Made by a program: the position numbers and the translations under genes. This document shows positions 8,239 through 16,985 of a DNA stretch of 64,000 nucleotides, piece by piece. Position 1 is the stretch's first letter. The number at the start of each line of letters is the position of its first letter. The DNA lies in the NCBI RefSeq assembly GCF_026343945.1, contig NZ_JAPKNJ010000002.1, forward strand, positions 992,001-1,056,000. Reading direction: 5' to 3'. Under the pieces are notes generated by a model. It was not told where the DNA came from, made no database searches, and saw nothing but the letters and a program-made list of their open reading frames with translations. Source of the stretch: Kaistia algarum (GTDB taxonomy: Bacteria > Pseudomonadota > Alphaproteobacteria > Rhizobiales > Kaistiaceae).

Positions 8239-8712
8239 ATGAAACGCCACGGCATCCTCAACGCCGAGCTCTCCGGTGCCATCGCCGCGCTCGGCCATGG
8301 CGATATCCTGATCGTCTGCGATGCGGGCTTCCCGATTCCGGCCAGCGCCAAGCGGGTCGATCTAGCCCTCGTCCAGGGCATTCCGACGATCGAGCAGGTG
8401 CTGGAAGCCGTCGTTTCCGAATTCATCCCCGAGAAGATTGTCTTCGCGGAAGAGATGAAGGCCAACAATCCGCCGTTGGCCCGCACCGTCGAGCGGATTT
8501 TCGGCAGCGACGATCTTGCCACCGTCAGCCATGCTGAGATGCTGTCGCAGATGGGCGGGCGCGCCAAGGTGATCGTGCGGACCGGCGACTTCAACCCCTG
8601 GGGCAATATCGCGCTCGTCTCGGGCGTCGATGCGCCGCGCTGGTTCGACCGCGAAGAAGTCGTTACGCCGCCCGACTATCAAACGCGCATCGCGCGCATG
8701 AAGCGGGGCTGA
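8239..8712 (+). CDS. rbsD: D-ribose pyranase
   Basis: The N-terminus MKRHGILNAELSGAI followed by GHGDILIVCDAGFPIP is the RbsD/FucU signature, containing the catalytic His and Asp. Near the C-terminus, RTGDFNPWGNIALVSGV matches the family end. RbsD interconverts the pyranose and furanose forms of ribose so that ribokinase can act. At 157 residues it is somewhat longer than E. coli RbsD (139). Its position just after the ATPase gene supports a ribose-type (or deoxyribose-type) substrate for the whole cluster. A good ribosome-binding site (AAGGGAGAAA) precedes the ATG. Confidence 0.93.
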   Translation: MKRHGILNAELSGAIAALGHGDILIVCDAGFPIPASAKRVDLALVQGIPTIEQVLEAVVSEFIPEKIVFAEEMKANNPPLARTVERIFGSDDLATVSHAEMLSQMGGRAKVIVRTGDFNPWGNIALVSGVDAPRWFDREEVVTPPDYQTRIARMKRG

Positions 8713-8742
8713 CAGGCCTAGCGAAACGAAGAGAGGGACGAG

Positions 8743-9711
8743 ATGACGGGCAATACCAAGGCGGGCAGCGATTGGGCCTATCCGGCGGAGCTTTCTCCGA
8801 CGGCGAGCGCGTCGCTTGAATTCATCGCCAATCTGGGCGCCGGCCTCCCGCCCCTCTCCGAGGTCGACGCGGAGACGGCCCAGCGTCTCGTCAACCCGCT
8901 TTCGGCCCGTTACAGCCAGACCATGCTGAAGGGCCTGGCTACGATCATTCAGGCGCAGCTGCCGCTGCCCGGCGGCACCATGGACGTGCATGTCTTCGAT
9001 GCCGCCCCGGGCACCCCGCAGCCTCTCTTCATCTTCATCCATGGCGGCGGCTGGGTGCTGCTGCATCCCGACTGCTTCGATCATGTCTGCGAGGACATCG
9101 CCGTCAAGCTCGGCTGCAAGGTGATCAGCCTCGACTATCCGCTGGCCCCCCAGGCGCCCTGCCCCAAGCCGCTCGACGCCTGCGTCGAGGCCGTGCGCTA
9201 TCTGAAGGCGCATGGCATGCCCGGCCTCGCCATCGAGGGGCCGACCTGGGTTGGGGGCGATTCCGCCGGTGCCAACCTGTCGCTCGGCACACTGCTTCGG
9301 CTCAAGGGCGATGCCGCTTCGCCGGACGCGGGCGTGCTGTTCTATGGCGTCTTCGACAACGACCATTCGACCCGCTCGCACCAGGTCTATGGCGATGGCC
9401 GCTTCAATCTCTCGACCGCCGACATGGACTGGTTCTGGCACTACTACACCGGGGGCGTTTCGGCCGAGGCGCTGGCGGATGCCCGCCTGATCGATGCCGA
9501 TCTCGCCGGATTGCCGCCGCTCTTCCTCGCCGCGGCCGAACTCGATCCGCTGCGCGACGACACGCCGGCGCTCGCCGACCGGCTCGAAACGGCGGGCGTC
9601 CAGCATGAGCTGCACCTCATTCCGGGAGCGCTGCATGGCTGCATCAACTTCGCGAATTTCTATCCCGAGGTAGAAGAAACTTACGCCGCGATCGCGCGCT
9701 TCCTGCGCTGA
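8743..9711 (+). CDS. Alpha/beta hydrolase, HSL/carboxylesterase type
   Basis: This 322-residue protein has the hormone-sensitive-lipase-like pattern: oxyanion HGGGW (about residue 97), nucleophile GGDSAGAN (Ser about residue 171), acid in ELDPLRDD, and a C-terminal His in ALHGC. It should hydrolyse a small carboxylic ester. It lacks a signal peptide and is probably cytosolic. It follows rbsD by 30 bases on the same strand, so it may release the sugar from an acylated or ester-linked substrate after uptake (inference). It converges on the AraC-type gene with a 16-base gap. Confidence 0.88.
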   Translation: MTGNTKAGSDWAYPAELSPTASASLEFIANLGAGLPPLSEVDAETAQRLVNPLSARYSQTMLKGLATIIQAQLPLPGGTMDVHVFDAAPGTPQPLFIFIHGGGWVLLHPDCFDHVCEDIAVKLGCKVISLDYPLAPQAPCPKPLDACVEAVRYLKAHGMPGLAIEGPTWVGGDSAGANLSLGTLLRLKGDAASPDAGVLFYGVFDNDHSTRSHQVYGDGRFNLSTADMDWFWHYYTGGVSAEALADARLIDADLAGLPPLFLAAAELDPLRDDTPALADRLETAGVQHELHLIPGALHGCINFANFYPEVEETYAAIARFLR

Positions 9712-9727
9712 TACCAGCGGGCGCGGA

Positions 9728-10573
9728 TCAGAAGGCGCGCTCCGCCCGGCGCCAGTTGGCCGGGCTCGAACCGAGGTGTCGCTTGAACTCGCGGCTGAAG
9801 TGAAACACATCGGCGAAGCCGCAGCGAAGGCCGATCTCGCCGACAGGCAGATCGGTATCGGCGAGCAGGCTCTGCGCCTTCAGCAGCCGCTCATGCATCA
9901 GCCAGCGATGCGGCGAGGTATTGAGGTGCTGGGCAAAGAGACGGCGAAGATGGGTCGCGCTGACCCCGCCGACCGGCTCCAGCGCCTCGGCCTGCCAGGT
10001 GGCGGCGATGTCCTCGCGCATCGCCGTCATGACGCGGGTGAGCGGAAGCGGAAGCCCGGCACTGCGGCCTGAACGGCCGCCCTTGCCGGCGAGGATGACG
10101 AAGAGCGAGGCCACCAGCTGGTTGAGCTCCAGATCGAGCGTCGGTTCGCGCCGCTCCAGCGCCGCGAAGAGCCGCTGAAACCAAGCGGCGAGCCTTTCGG
10201 CATCCGCGGCGTCGCGAACATGTTCGTTTTCACCAAAAATTGAAATTCGAACCGAGGCTGCCGCCGGCCCGTCGAGCCGCAGCCACAAAAGCTCCCATGG
10301 CGATTCCGGATCCGCGCGATGTCCATGCGCCGCCTCGTTGGCGAGCCAGGCGACCTGCCCGCCCTTCACCGCGAACCGACGCCCAGCGCTGTCGATCTCG
10401 CCAGCCCCAGCCACGCAAAACAGAACATCCTGCCCCGCGTGACGACCGCGCGACAGCGATGCATTGGCGACGGCCTGCAGATGGCCGGCGCGCAGGACGG
10501 AATAGCCGCATTGCAGCCAGCCGGGCCTTGGCGCATGGCTGTAGGAGCGGACAGGATTCTTTGTAAGGTTCAT
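9728..10573 (-). CDS. AraC family transcriptional regulator
   Basis: The 281-residue protein has a cupin-like N-terminal sensor domain (about residues 15-130, with GQDVLFCVAGAGEIDSAG and AWLANEAAHGHRADP) and a C-terminal double helix-turn-helix. The second HTH reads PVGEIGLRCGFADVFHFSREFKRHLGSSP, split here as GLRCGFADVFHFSR and FKRHLGSSPANWR. I prefer the ATG at 10573 to a TTG 15 bases upstream. It is divergent from the PhyH/ADH/creatininase operon, with 125 bases between, and is the likely activator of that operon. The effector is unknown. Confidence 0.9.
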   Translation of the reverse strand: MNLTKNPVRSYSHAPRPGWLQCGYSVLRAGHLQAVANASLSRGRHAGQDVLFCVAGAGEIDSAGRRFAVKGGQVAWLANEAAHGHRADPESPWELLWLRLDGPAAASVRISIFGENEHVRDAADAERLAAWFQRLFAALERREPTLDLELNQLVASLFVILAGKGGRSGRSAGLPLPLTRVMTAMREDIAATWQAEALEPVGGVSATHLRRLFAQHLNTSPHRWLMHERLLKAQSLLADTDLPVGEIGLRCGFADVFHFSREFKRHLGSSPANWRRAERAF

Positions 10574-10698
10574 GTTCGTAATATACAAAGCGGCGCGCGA
10601 AGCGTCTATTCCGGACGGCAGCTTTCTGCGGCAGAATGCACAAAGTCGGGGGAGACGCGGGCCGGCTCGACAGACCGACCGACCAAGGGAAACGCCAC
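10574..10698. promoter_or_regulatory. Divergent promoter region, AraC regulator / PhyH operon
   Basis: This 125-base gap separates the two divergent genes. It holds AT-richer sequence next to the regulator start (TTCGTAATATACAAAG at 10574-10589) and a small inverted repeat GCCGCAGAAAGC/GCTTTCTGCGGC-like segment near 10610-10625. An AraC-type activator site is expected here, but I cannot define it. Confidence 0.3.
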
Positions 10699-11472
10699 AT
10701 GCTTACGCACGAACAATATCAGCGCTACCAGAACGAAGGCTATGTGATCCTCAAGGGCTTTCTGACCGAGCAGGAAACGGCGCATTTCCGCGACAGCGCC
10801 CGCGATGACCTCCGCCGTCAGGCCGAAGCCGGCGAGACGATGCAGAAGGGCGACAAGGCCGGCAACACCACGCTCCTGAAGATGTGGTACGAGGCCGCCG
10901 ACGACGTATATGGCTATGTCGCCCGTGACGAGCGGCTGGTGACGATCGCCCAGCAGATCATCGGCAAGGACACCTATCTCTACAGCCACAAGATGACCAT
11001 GAAGGAGCCCCGCAAGGGCGGCGCCTGGGAATGGCATCAGGACTACGGCTATTGGTACCAGAACAAGTGCCTGTCGCCGGAAATGCTGTCGATCTGGATC
11101 TCGCTCGACAAGTCGGTGAAGGAAAATGGCTGCCTCCAGGTCCTGAAGGGCTCGCACAAGCTCGGCCGCATCGACCATGTCCGCGTCGACGGGCAGACCG
11201 TGGTCGACGAGGAATATCTGAACGCAGCCATCGAGCGCTTCCCCCTCGTTTATGCAGAGATGGAGCCCGGCGACGCGCTCATCTTCGATTGCAATCTGCT
11301 GCACCGCTCGGACGCCAATACTTCCGACATGCCGCGCTGGGGCTATATCGCCTCATATAACGCCGTCGAGAACGAGCCCTTCCGCAAGGTGCGCGACTAT
11401 GGCCATTTCCAGGTGCTGAAGCAGGTTCCGGCCGGCACGCTGCTCACGGCAAAGTCCAAAGTCCCGGCATGA
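10699..11472 (+). CDS. Phytanoyl-CoA dioxygenase (PhyH) family Fe(II)/2-oxoglutarate oxygenase
   Basis: The 257-residue protein starts like PhyH/ectoine-hydroxylase relatives (LTHEQYQRYQNEGYVILKGF, at the ATG with AAGGGAAA upstream). The iron ligands are His and Asp in WHQDYGYW (about residues 113 and 115) and the distal His in LLHRSDANTS (about residue 200). The Arg in MPRWGY would bind 2-oxoglutarate. It probably hydroxylates a small molecule in the cytosol. It overlaps the alcohol dehydrogenase start by four bases, so hydroxylation followed by oxidation is a plausible order. An in-frame ATG upstream at 10636 lacks a ribosome-binding site and was rejected. Confidence 0.92.
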   Translation: MLTHEQYQRYQNEGYVILKGFLTEQETAHFRDSARDDLRRQAEAGETMQKGDKAGNTTLLKMWYEAADDVYGYVARDERLVTIAQQIIGKDTYLYSHKMTMKEPRKGGAWEWHQDYGYWYQNKCLSPEMLSIWISLDKSVKENGCLQVLKGSHKLGRIDHVRVDGQTVVDEEYLNAAIERFPLVYAEMEPGDALIFDCNLLHRSDANTSDMPRWGYIASYNAVENEPFRKVRDYGHFQVLKQVPAGTLLTAKSKVPA

Positions 11473-12566
11473 TCGCGCTCGAGGACCAGCCGGCCCTCGT
11501 TCTGCATGCACTCGGCCAGACGCCGCGGATCGAGAGGGTGACGATCTCCCCTCCCGGCCCCGGCGAGGTCTTGGTGCGCATCCTGGCGAGCGGCGTCTGC
11601 CATACCGATATCGGCTCCGTGCAGTATGCGCGCACGACGCCGGTCATCCTCGGCCATGAGGGCGCGGGAATCGTCGCCGCGCTCGGCGAAGGCGTGGCCC
11701 ATCTCGCCATTGGCGACCATGTGGCGATCAACTGGCAGGCCAAATGCGGCACCTGCCGCAACTGCGTTTCCGGCCGGCGACAATTCTGCGAGGGCATTCT
11801 CGGAACCAGCGAGCCCCGGGTCCATCTCGAAGGAAAGCCGCTCGCCGTCCTGCTGAATGCCGGAACCTTCTGCCCCTATGTTGTCGTCCCGGCCTCCGGC
11901 GCCGTGCCGATCCGTAACGACATGCCTTTCGCAGTGGCGGCTCTGCTGGGCTGCGCGGTCGCGACCGGCGTCGGCGCGGCGATGTTCAGCGCCAAGGTTC
12001 AGCCGGGCGACGATGTGGTCGTGATCGGCTGTGGCGGCGTCGGCCTCAACACTGTACAGGGCGCGCGGCTCGCCAATGCGCGCGCGATCATCGCCGTCGA
12101 CCGCGATCCGGAGAAGCTAGCACTCGCCAGGCGGCTTGGCGCCACGCATGCCGTCGATAGCACTGCGGAGACTGTTCTGGACGCTGTCATGAAGGTGACG
12201 AGCGACCGGGGCGTCGACCATGCGTTCGAGCTGGTCGGGCGAACGGATCTGATGGTCGAGGCGCTCGGCCTTCTGGCGCGGGGCGGTCGGCTGACGCTGG
12301 TCGGCGCTGCCGGGCGGGAGGACGAGATGGCGTTCAAACCTCGCGGCTTCATGAGCAAGCAACAGACGATCTGCGGCTGCATCTATGGCGACGTCCAGCC
12401 CGAGCGTGATCTTCCCATGCTCGCCGACTGGTATGCCGATGGGCGGCTGGAGCTCGACGCGCTGCATACGAGCACGATCGGAATCAACGACTTGCCGGCA
12501 CTCTTTGAACCGGGCTATCGCCAGACAGGCATCCGCACCGTGGTGTCGTTCGAGGAGTTCGCATGA
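11469..12566 (+). CDS. Zinc-dependent alcohol dehydrogenase (MDR family)
   Basis: The 365-residue protein is a class III-like medium-chain dehydrogenase. It has catalytic-zinc ligands in GVCHTDIG and GHEGAGIV (Cys, His-Glu), the four-Cys structural-zinc loop around CGTCRNC and the following RRQFC, and the NAD site GCGGVGLN. It should oxidise an alcohol or hemithioacetal-type substrate with NAD+. The ATGA overlaps at both ends (11469 and 12563) place it in a tight operon with the PhyH oxygenase and the creatininase-family protein. The alcohol may be the product of the oxygenase (inference). Confidence 0.93.
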   Translation: MIALEDQPALVLHALGQTPRIERVTISPPGPGEVLVRILASGVCHTDIGSVQYARTTPVILGHEGAGIVAALGEGVAHLAIGDHVAINWQAKCGTCRNCVSGRRQFCEGILGTSEPRVHLEGKPLAVLLNAGTFCPYVVVPASGAVPIRNDMPFAVAALLGCAVATGVGAAMFSAKVQPGDDVVVIGCGGVGLNTVQGARLANARAIIAVDRDPEKLALARRLGATHAVDSTAETVLDAVMKVTSDRGVDHAFELVGRTDLMVEALGLLARGGRLTLVGAAGREDEMAFKPRGFMSKQQTICGCIYGDVQPERDLPMLADWYADGRLELDALHTSTIGINDLPALFEPGYRQTGIRTVVSFEEFA

Positions 12567-13441
12567 CCGTCTATGCGCTGGAAACGCTCTTCCCCCGCGA
12601 GATCGAAGCCCGGCTGGCGGAGAACCCGATCCTCGTGCTCCCCTTCGGCACGATCGAATGGCACAGCCACCATTTGCCGGTCGGCCTCGACGGCATTGTC
12701 GGCGAAAGGCTCAGCCGGGAAATCGCAGAGCGGGCCGATGCAGTGCTGGCGCCGACCTCCTATTGGGCCGTCGGTGGCGTACCCTTCCCGCATACGCTCA
12801 ACCTTCCGATCGCACTGGTCGAGCCGCTGATCGAGACGGTGTTCGAGCAGTTCGCGGGCATGGGCTTCAAGGTCGTCGTCGGGTTTACCGGCCATTTCGG
12901 GCTCGAACAGACGCTGGCGCTGAAGCGCGCGGCGCTGGCCGTGATGCGCCGGAGCGAGGCGACGATCCTGCCGCTGACGGAATATGACCCGGTCACCGAC
13001 CTCTATACCGGCGACCATGCCGGCATCGGCGAGGCCTCGCTGCTCTGGGCCGAACGGCCCGACCTCGTTAGGCTCGATGCGGTCGCGGCAAGCGAAAAGC
13101 TCGACGGCGTGATCGGCGAGGATCCGCGCGGCCGCGCCAGCCTCGAATACGGCCAGCAGCTCGCCAAAGCCATCGGCGAACGCTCGGCCGATTGCGCCCG
13201 CCGCATGCTGGCCGAGATCGGCACGCCGCGCCGCGCGCTCTTCCTGGATGCGCTGGAAGCTGCCGTCGATGCTCTGGAACTGACGCAGACGCTGCGCTCG
13301 AAGCTGCCGAAATCCTCGGTCCCGCCGATCGCGACAGCCGATTATCTCGCTCATTGCGCGGCCTTCGTCGCCGGAGACTATGAACGCGCCACGGACCTCG
13401 CCCGCGGCAAGGCGGCGAGCCTTCGGGCCATCGCCGGCTGA
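12563..13441 (+). CDS. Creatininase family protein
   Basis: This 292-residue protein carries the family metal-binding segment LPFGTIEWHSHHLPVGLD (about residues 29-46) with Glu, His and Asp ligands, and a second region GFTGHFGLEQT in place of the usual NGHGGN. Creatininase relatives open cyclic amides (creatinine, formamidopyrimidines) or act on mycofactocin-type peptides. The first-gene company here (PhyH, ADH) is unusual for creatinine use, and creatinase/sarcosine genes are absent nearby, so creatinine itself is doubtful. It ends two bases before the convergent hydrolase gene. Confidence 0.87.
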   Translation: MTVYALETLFPREIEARLAENPILVLPFGTIEWHSHHLPVGLDGIVGERLSREIAERADAVLAPTSYWAVGGVPFPHTLNLPIALVEPLIETVFEQFAGMGFKVVVGFTGHFGLEQTLALKRAALAVMRRSEATILPLTEYDPVTDLYTGDHAGIGEASLLWAERPDLVRLDAVAASEKLDGVIGEDPRGRASLEYGQQLAKAIGERSADCARRMLAEIGTPRRALFLDALEAAVDALELTQTLRSKLPKSSVPPIATADYLAHCAAFVAGDYERATDLARGKAASLRAIAG

Positions 13442-13443
13442 TC

Positions 13444-14241
13444 TCAGCCGGCCGCCCCGATGCCGGTGACATTCAGAAAGCGGTCGATCATCGCATTGAC
13501 CTGATCCGGGACTTCAAGCTGGCAGAAGTGCCCGGATCCGACCACCTTGCCTTGGAGGAGATGCGGAACGAGCTGGCTCAGCCTGGTCATGTCCGAGCGC
13601 GGGCTGGGCTCGTCGGCCGCGATGTAGAGGTTCGGCAATGACATGGTCTTGCCGCCCTCCGTCGGATCAAAATCTCGCAGGCCCGTGAAAGCTGAGATCA
13701 TCATCTGCTGCGGCGCGGACGCCATGCCGGCGAGAATGGACTGCCTGCGCGCCGGGTCGTCGCTATCGATCAGCAGCACCTTGGAAACATAGGTCTCGAC
13801 AGCGTTCTGGTAGTCGGGGCGCTTCAGCGCCTCGATGAAGGCATTCATCCCCGCCCGCGCCGTATCCGTCAGGACGGTCGACGAATCGAGTTCGACGACC
13901 GCAGCCGGGATATCAGGATAGCGGACACCCAGATCGAAGGCGATGATGCCGCCCATGCTGTGACCGACGACGACCGGCTTCTCGACGCCAAGTTCGCCGA
14001 GCATCCACACGACATCGTCGGTAAAGGCGGAAATCGGGTAGTCCTGAACTGGCTTGTCGCTCGCGCCGTGACCGCGCAGATCCGGCGCGAATACCGTATG
14101 GCCTCGCGCGGCGAAATGGTCGAACTGCGGCGAGAAATAGCTGTGGTCGCAACACCAGCCATGCACCAGAACGATGGGAACCCCGTCGCCCCGCGCCAGC
14201 CGATAGCCGAGCGCCACGCCATCCCGCCGCAGGAAGTCCAT
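13444..14241 (-). CDS. Alpha/beta fold hydrolase
   Basis: This 265-residue hydrolase has the oxyanion segment LVHGWCCDH, the nucleophile elbow GHSMGG (Ser about residue 96) and a C-terminal His in GSGHFCQLE. The ATG at 14241 (MDFLRRDG) has GGGAGGG seven bases upstream; a longer open frame to 14679 overlaps the DUF2950 gene and is not convincing. It is probably a cytosolic esterase, lactonase or C-C hydrolase. Nothing in the neighbourhood fixes its role; it converges on the creatininase gene. Confidence 0.87.
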   Translation of the reverse strand: MDFLRRDGVALGYRLARGDGVPIVLVHGWCCDHSYFSPQFDHFAARGHTVFAPDLRGHGASDKPVQDYPISAFTDDVVWMLGELGVEKPVVVGHSMGGIIAFDLGVRYPDIPAAVVELDSSTVLTDTARAGMNAFIEALKRPDYQNAVETYVSKVLLIDSDDPARRQSILAGMASAPQQMMISAFTGLRDFDPTEGGKTMSLPNLYIAADEPSPRSDMTRLSQLVPHLLQGKVVGSGHFCQLEVPDQVNAMIDRFLNVTGIGAAG

Positions 14242-14321
14242 CGCTCCGCCCTCCCAAGCTGTCGCCTCAAGCGCGATAGCGTGGAAGGCGCGGGAGGACA
14301 AGCCGTGTCGCCCTGGCAGCG

Positions 14322-15233
14322 CTACTCCGTGGGAACCACCGCCCAGCCGGGCCCGGGATTGAAACTCAGGATCCGCGTCGCCAGCTTGTCCGTCTGCGGG
14401 CCGATATTCGACTGGTAGACCTCGCCACGCTGGTCGCAGAGGAAACTCATGACGCCGGAACTGCCCCACTCCGCCGGATAGGCCAGCATGGCGAAGCCGG
14501 CCAGCAGACGGCCGTTCACCAGATAGTCGTAGGCGCCGCCCGGCGCTTCGGGACCCTGTCGCGTCAGGATGCGGAAATGATAGCCATGATAGGTCCCCGG
14601 CTCGTCGCCTTCGCCGCTCTCCACAGCTGCGATGCGGTCTCCGAGCGGACTGATATCCGTCTGGCTTTCCGGCTCCCAATAGAGCCCGTCATGCAGCCCC
14701 TCCGAACTGAGGAAACGGCGCGCATATTGCTGGACCGGTTCATCATCGTGCAGCGAGGCGAAATACTCGTTCTGAGCCGCCACATAGTCGGCGCAGGCAT
14801 CGATGGCGAGAAGCTCGTTGCGCCCGACGGCGCGATCGATCACCGCCTGCCGTCCGGCGGCCAGATCGAATGTCCAGCCATCCTTCCCCTTCTTCAGCGG
14901 CACCGGAAACTGCCAGCCGCTGGCGCCGAAGACGAGCCGTTTCTCGCCATTCTCACCATCGACGACGGATGTACCGTTCTCCGCGAGTCCGAGAAAATCG
15001 GCTAGCTGCTGGCGATCGACGTCGGCATCACCTGAGGTGAACAGATCGCCGCCGCCATCGCCGAAGATCTTGTCGAGCCACCCCTGCCCCGGATGGCGCG
15101 CGCCGTCGACGAGGGCCGCGGATGCCGCTTCCGGCGTTGGAAAGACCTGCTGAGCCGCCGCTGGCAGCGCGGGGACGAGCCAGACGGCGCCAGCGATACC
15201 CATTGCGAGGATGATGTTACGAATTGCCGGCAT
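14322..15233 (-). CDS. DUF2950 family exported protein
   Basis: The 303-residue protein has a signal peptide (MPAIRNIILAMGIAG then a cut after ALPAAAQ). The rest matches my memory of the DUF2950 family: FPTPEAASAALVDGAR near the start, WYEPE-like GLYWEPESQTDISP, GTYHGYHFRILTRQG, and PAEWGSSGVMSFLC near the end. The function of the family is unknown; it is periplasmic or extracytoplasmic. It lies 26 bases downstream of the DUF3300 gene, and these two families are commonly neighbours, so they probably act together in the envelope. Confidence 0.85.
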   Translation of the reverse strand: MPAIRNIILAMGIAGAVWLVPALPAAAQQVFPTPEAASAALVDGARHPGQGWLDKIFGDGGGDLFTSGDADVDRQQLADFLGLAENGTSVVDGENGEKRLVFGASGWQFPVPLKKGKDGWTFDLAAGRQAVIDRAVGRNELLAIDACADYVAAQNEYFASLHDDEPVQQYARRFLSSEGLHDGLYWEPESQTDISPLGDRIAAVESGEGDEPGTYHGYHFRILTRQGPEAPGGAYDYLVNGRLLAGFAMLAYPAEWGSSGVMSFLCDQRGEVYQSNIGPQTDKLATRILSFNPGPGWAVVPTE

Positions 15234-15259
15234 GATTGCCTCCCGATCGAGCCATGGAC

Positions 15260-16756
15260 CTAGCGACGCCCGCCACCACCGCGGCCTCCGCCACCACCCC
15301 GACCTCCTCCGCCATGGAAGTTCCCGCCACCGCCGCCACCGCGATTGAAGTTGGCTCCACCACCACCGCCCCGATTATAGGATGGCTGCGGTCGATAGGC
15401 ATTCTGGCGGCTCGCCGCGCCGCGATTTCCCACTGACGGCGAAGCGCCGCCGAGGCGAACATCACCAAAGGCCGTTGGCTTCGGCGCTTTTTTCGCGGGC
15501 GCACGTGCCGCAGCGGGCTTCTTGGCCGCCGGCTTCTTGGCCACCGGCTGCTTGACGCCGCCCTTGTCGAGCCCCGCGCCCTTGTTGGCGAGCGAACCGC
15601 CCTTGTTGCCCACGGCGCCCTTGTCGGCAAGCGCGCCGCCCTTGTTGCCGGCACCGCCCTTGATATCCGGCATCGCGGACGCCTTGCCGCCACCGGCGTT
15701 GCCGGCGCCCAGCTTTGGATTGTTGCCGCGATTGCCCGTGGCGGCACGGTTGGCGTTGCCGGACCGGTTTGCAATGTTCGGCTTGCTGCCTTGGCCTGGA
15801 CGATATTTGTCGCCGTCCGGGCGCCAGGGCCGCGTATTGCCATTACCGATATTGACGTTGTTGTTGCCGCCAATGTTGATGTCGTTGCCGATATTGACAT
15901 TGCCCGGACGCCCGCCATAGCCGGGATAGCCCGGCCGATAGCCCGGATAGCCGGGCCAGCGTGGCGGATAGGCCCAGCCCCGGTTCCAGTCCCAGACATT
16001 GTCGACCGCAACGCCGACGGCAACCCCCAGGCCGAACCCGACGGCCCCATAGACGAAATTGTCGCCATAGCTGTCGTCGTAATAGACGGTCGCCGGATCA
16101 TAGGTCGGAACGTAGATCACCTCGGGATCCGTCGGCTGGATCACGATATAGCTTGAGCTTCCCTGCTGCTGGACGGTCACGGTCTGCTGCTTGGTCGACT
16201 TCAGCGAACCGCCTTTCTCGGCCTCGGCGCGCAGCGTCTGGACCATCGCCGCCACGTCTTCAGGTTGATTGACGAAGGCATCGCCGAGATCGGTCGTCAC
16301 GTCGAGATCGGTGTTCAGCTTCTGGATCACATCGGGAAAACGCACCAGAGCCTTGACCGTCGGATCCCAGCTCTGCGTATCCGCGCCGGAGAAATCACCC
16401 TTCTTGACCGCCGCCTCGTTCTTGTCGAGCCAACGCGCCGCCTGGACGATATCGACCGGATAGGCACAGGCCGGCAGCAACTGGGCCAGCAGAGCATCCG
16501 GATAAAGCGCGAACGGCGCCAGTAGCTTGCGCAGCTCCGCCTGCGTGAACGCCTGGTCAGCCGGCACTTCCGCCGCTGCCGCCGCCTCGGCATCGGCCGG
16601 GCTTGGGGCCACATTGTCCGCCGGCGTCGGCGCGTCCTCAGCAAAGGAATGCGAGGGCGGCAGGCCGAGGAGCAGCAACGAAGCCAGCGCAGCTGCGCCG
16701 GCCCATCTCGAAGCCCCGGCAAGTTGTGAACCAATGCGGGCAGCTCGGAACATCAT
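15260..16756 (-). CDS. DUF3300 family exported protein with Gly/Asn/Arg-rich tail
   Basis: A signal peptide (MMFRAARIG, hydrophobic core, cut near HSFAED) leads into the DUF3300 domain, recognisable from FTQAELRKLLAPFALYPDAL, LLAQLLPACAYPVDIV and VIYVPTYDPATVYY (about residues 70-250). From about residue 265 to the end (498) the protein is low complexity: GYPGY-type repeats, NVNIG/DINIG repeats, GNKGG/ANKGG repeats with Ala-Lys-Pro stretches, and a terminal Gly/Arg/Asn-rich tail. The biochemical function is unknown. The tail looks disordered and could bind polyanions such as nucleic acid or cell-surface polymers (inference). It is upstream of, and probably co-transcribed with, the DUF2950 gene. 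Confidence 0.87.
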   Translation of the reverse strand: MMFRAARIGSQLAGASRWAGAAALASLLLLGLPPSHSFAEDAPTPADNVAPSPADAEAAAAAEVPADQAFTQAELRKLLAPFALYPDALLAQLLPACAYPVDIVQAARWLDKNEAAVKKGDFSGADTQSWDPTVKALVRFPDVIQKLNTDLDVTTDLGDAFVNQPEDVAAMVQTLRAEAEKGGSLKSTKQQTVTVQQQGSSSYIVIQPTDPEVIYVPTYDPATVYYDDSYGDNFVYGAVGFGLGVAVGVAVDNVWDWNRGWAYPPRWPGYPGYRPGYPGYGGRPGNVNIGNDINIGGNNNVNIGNGNTRPWRPDGDKYRPGQGSKPNIANRSGNANRAATGNRGNNPKLGAGNAGGGKASAMPDIKGGAGNKGGALADKGAVGNKGGSLANKGAGLDKGGVKQPVAKKPAAKKPAAARAPAKKAPKPTAFGDVRLGGASPSVGNRGAASRQNAYRPQPSYNRGGGGGANFNRGGGGGGNFHGGGGRGGGGGRGGGGRR

Positions 16757-16953
16757 TCTCCCTCCCGGCCATCCGATCCATACATGGGAGCGGATGTTTA
16801 TTGACGCCGATACTAGCGTTTAACGCCGTCAAACGGGAGAAGAATATCTCGCCATACTTCGGCAGACTTGAGAAATATCAAAACGCGGTGTCCGACCCCT
16901 GGGCTTTCATCCAGACCTGATCTTCAGGCGGCCGAAGCATATCAAGAGGCGGA

Positions 16954-16971
16954 GGACGCCCAGAGGCGCCC
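16954..16971 (-). terminator. Possible terminator hairpin after the VWA gene
   Basis: Read on the minus strand, GGGCGCC-TCTG-GGCGTCC forms a 7-pair stem with one G-U pair and a 4-base loop, 15 bases past the VWA stop codon. No T-run follows, so it is a weak terminator candidate. The remaining 16757-16953 gap holds the DUF3300 promoter region, with no other gene seen. Confidence 0.35.
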
Positions 16972-16985
16972 CCCGTCATCGTTTT

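Noticed and set aside
12563-13441. Creatinine degradation operon
   Set aside because: Only a creatininase-family protein is present. Creatinase, sarcosine oxidase and hydantoinase genes are not near it, and one metal-region segment is atypical.
15540-15665. Tandem DNA repeats that could be read as a repeat array
   Set aside because: They encode the GNKGG/ANKGG low-complexity repeats of the DUF3300 protein in frame, not a CRISPR or intergenic array.
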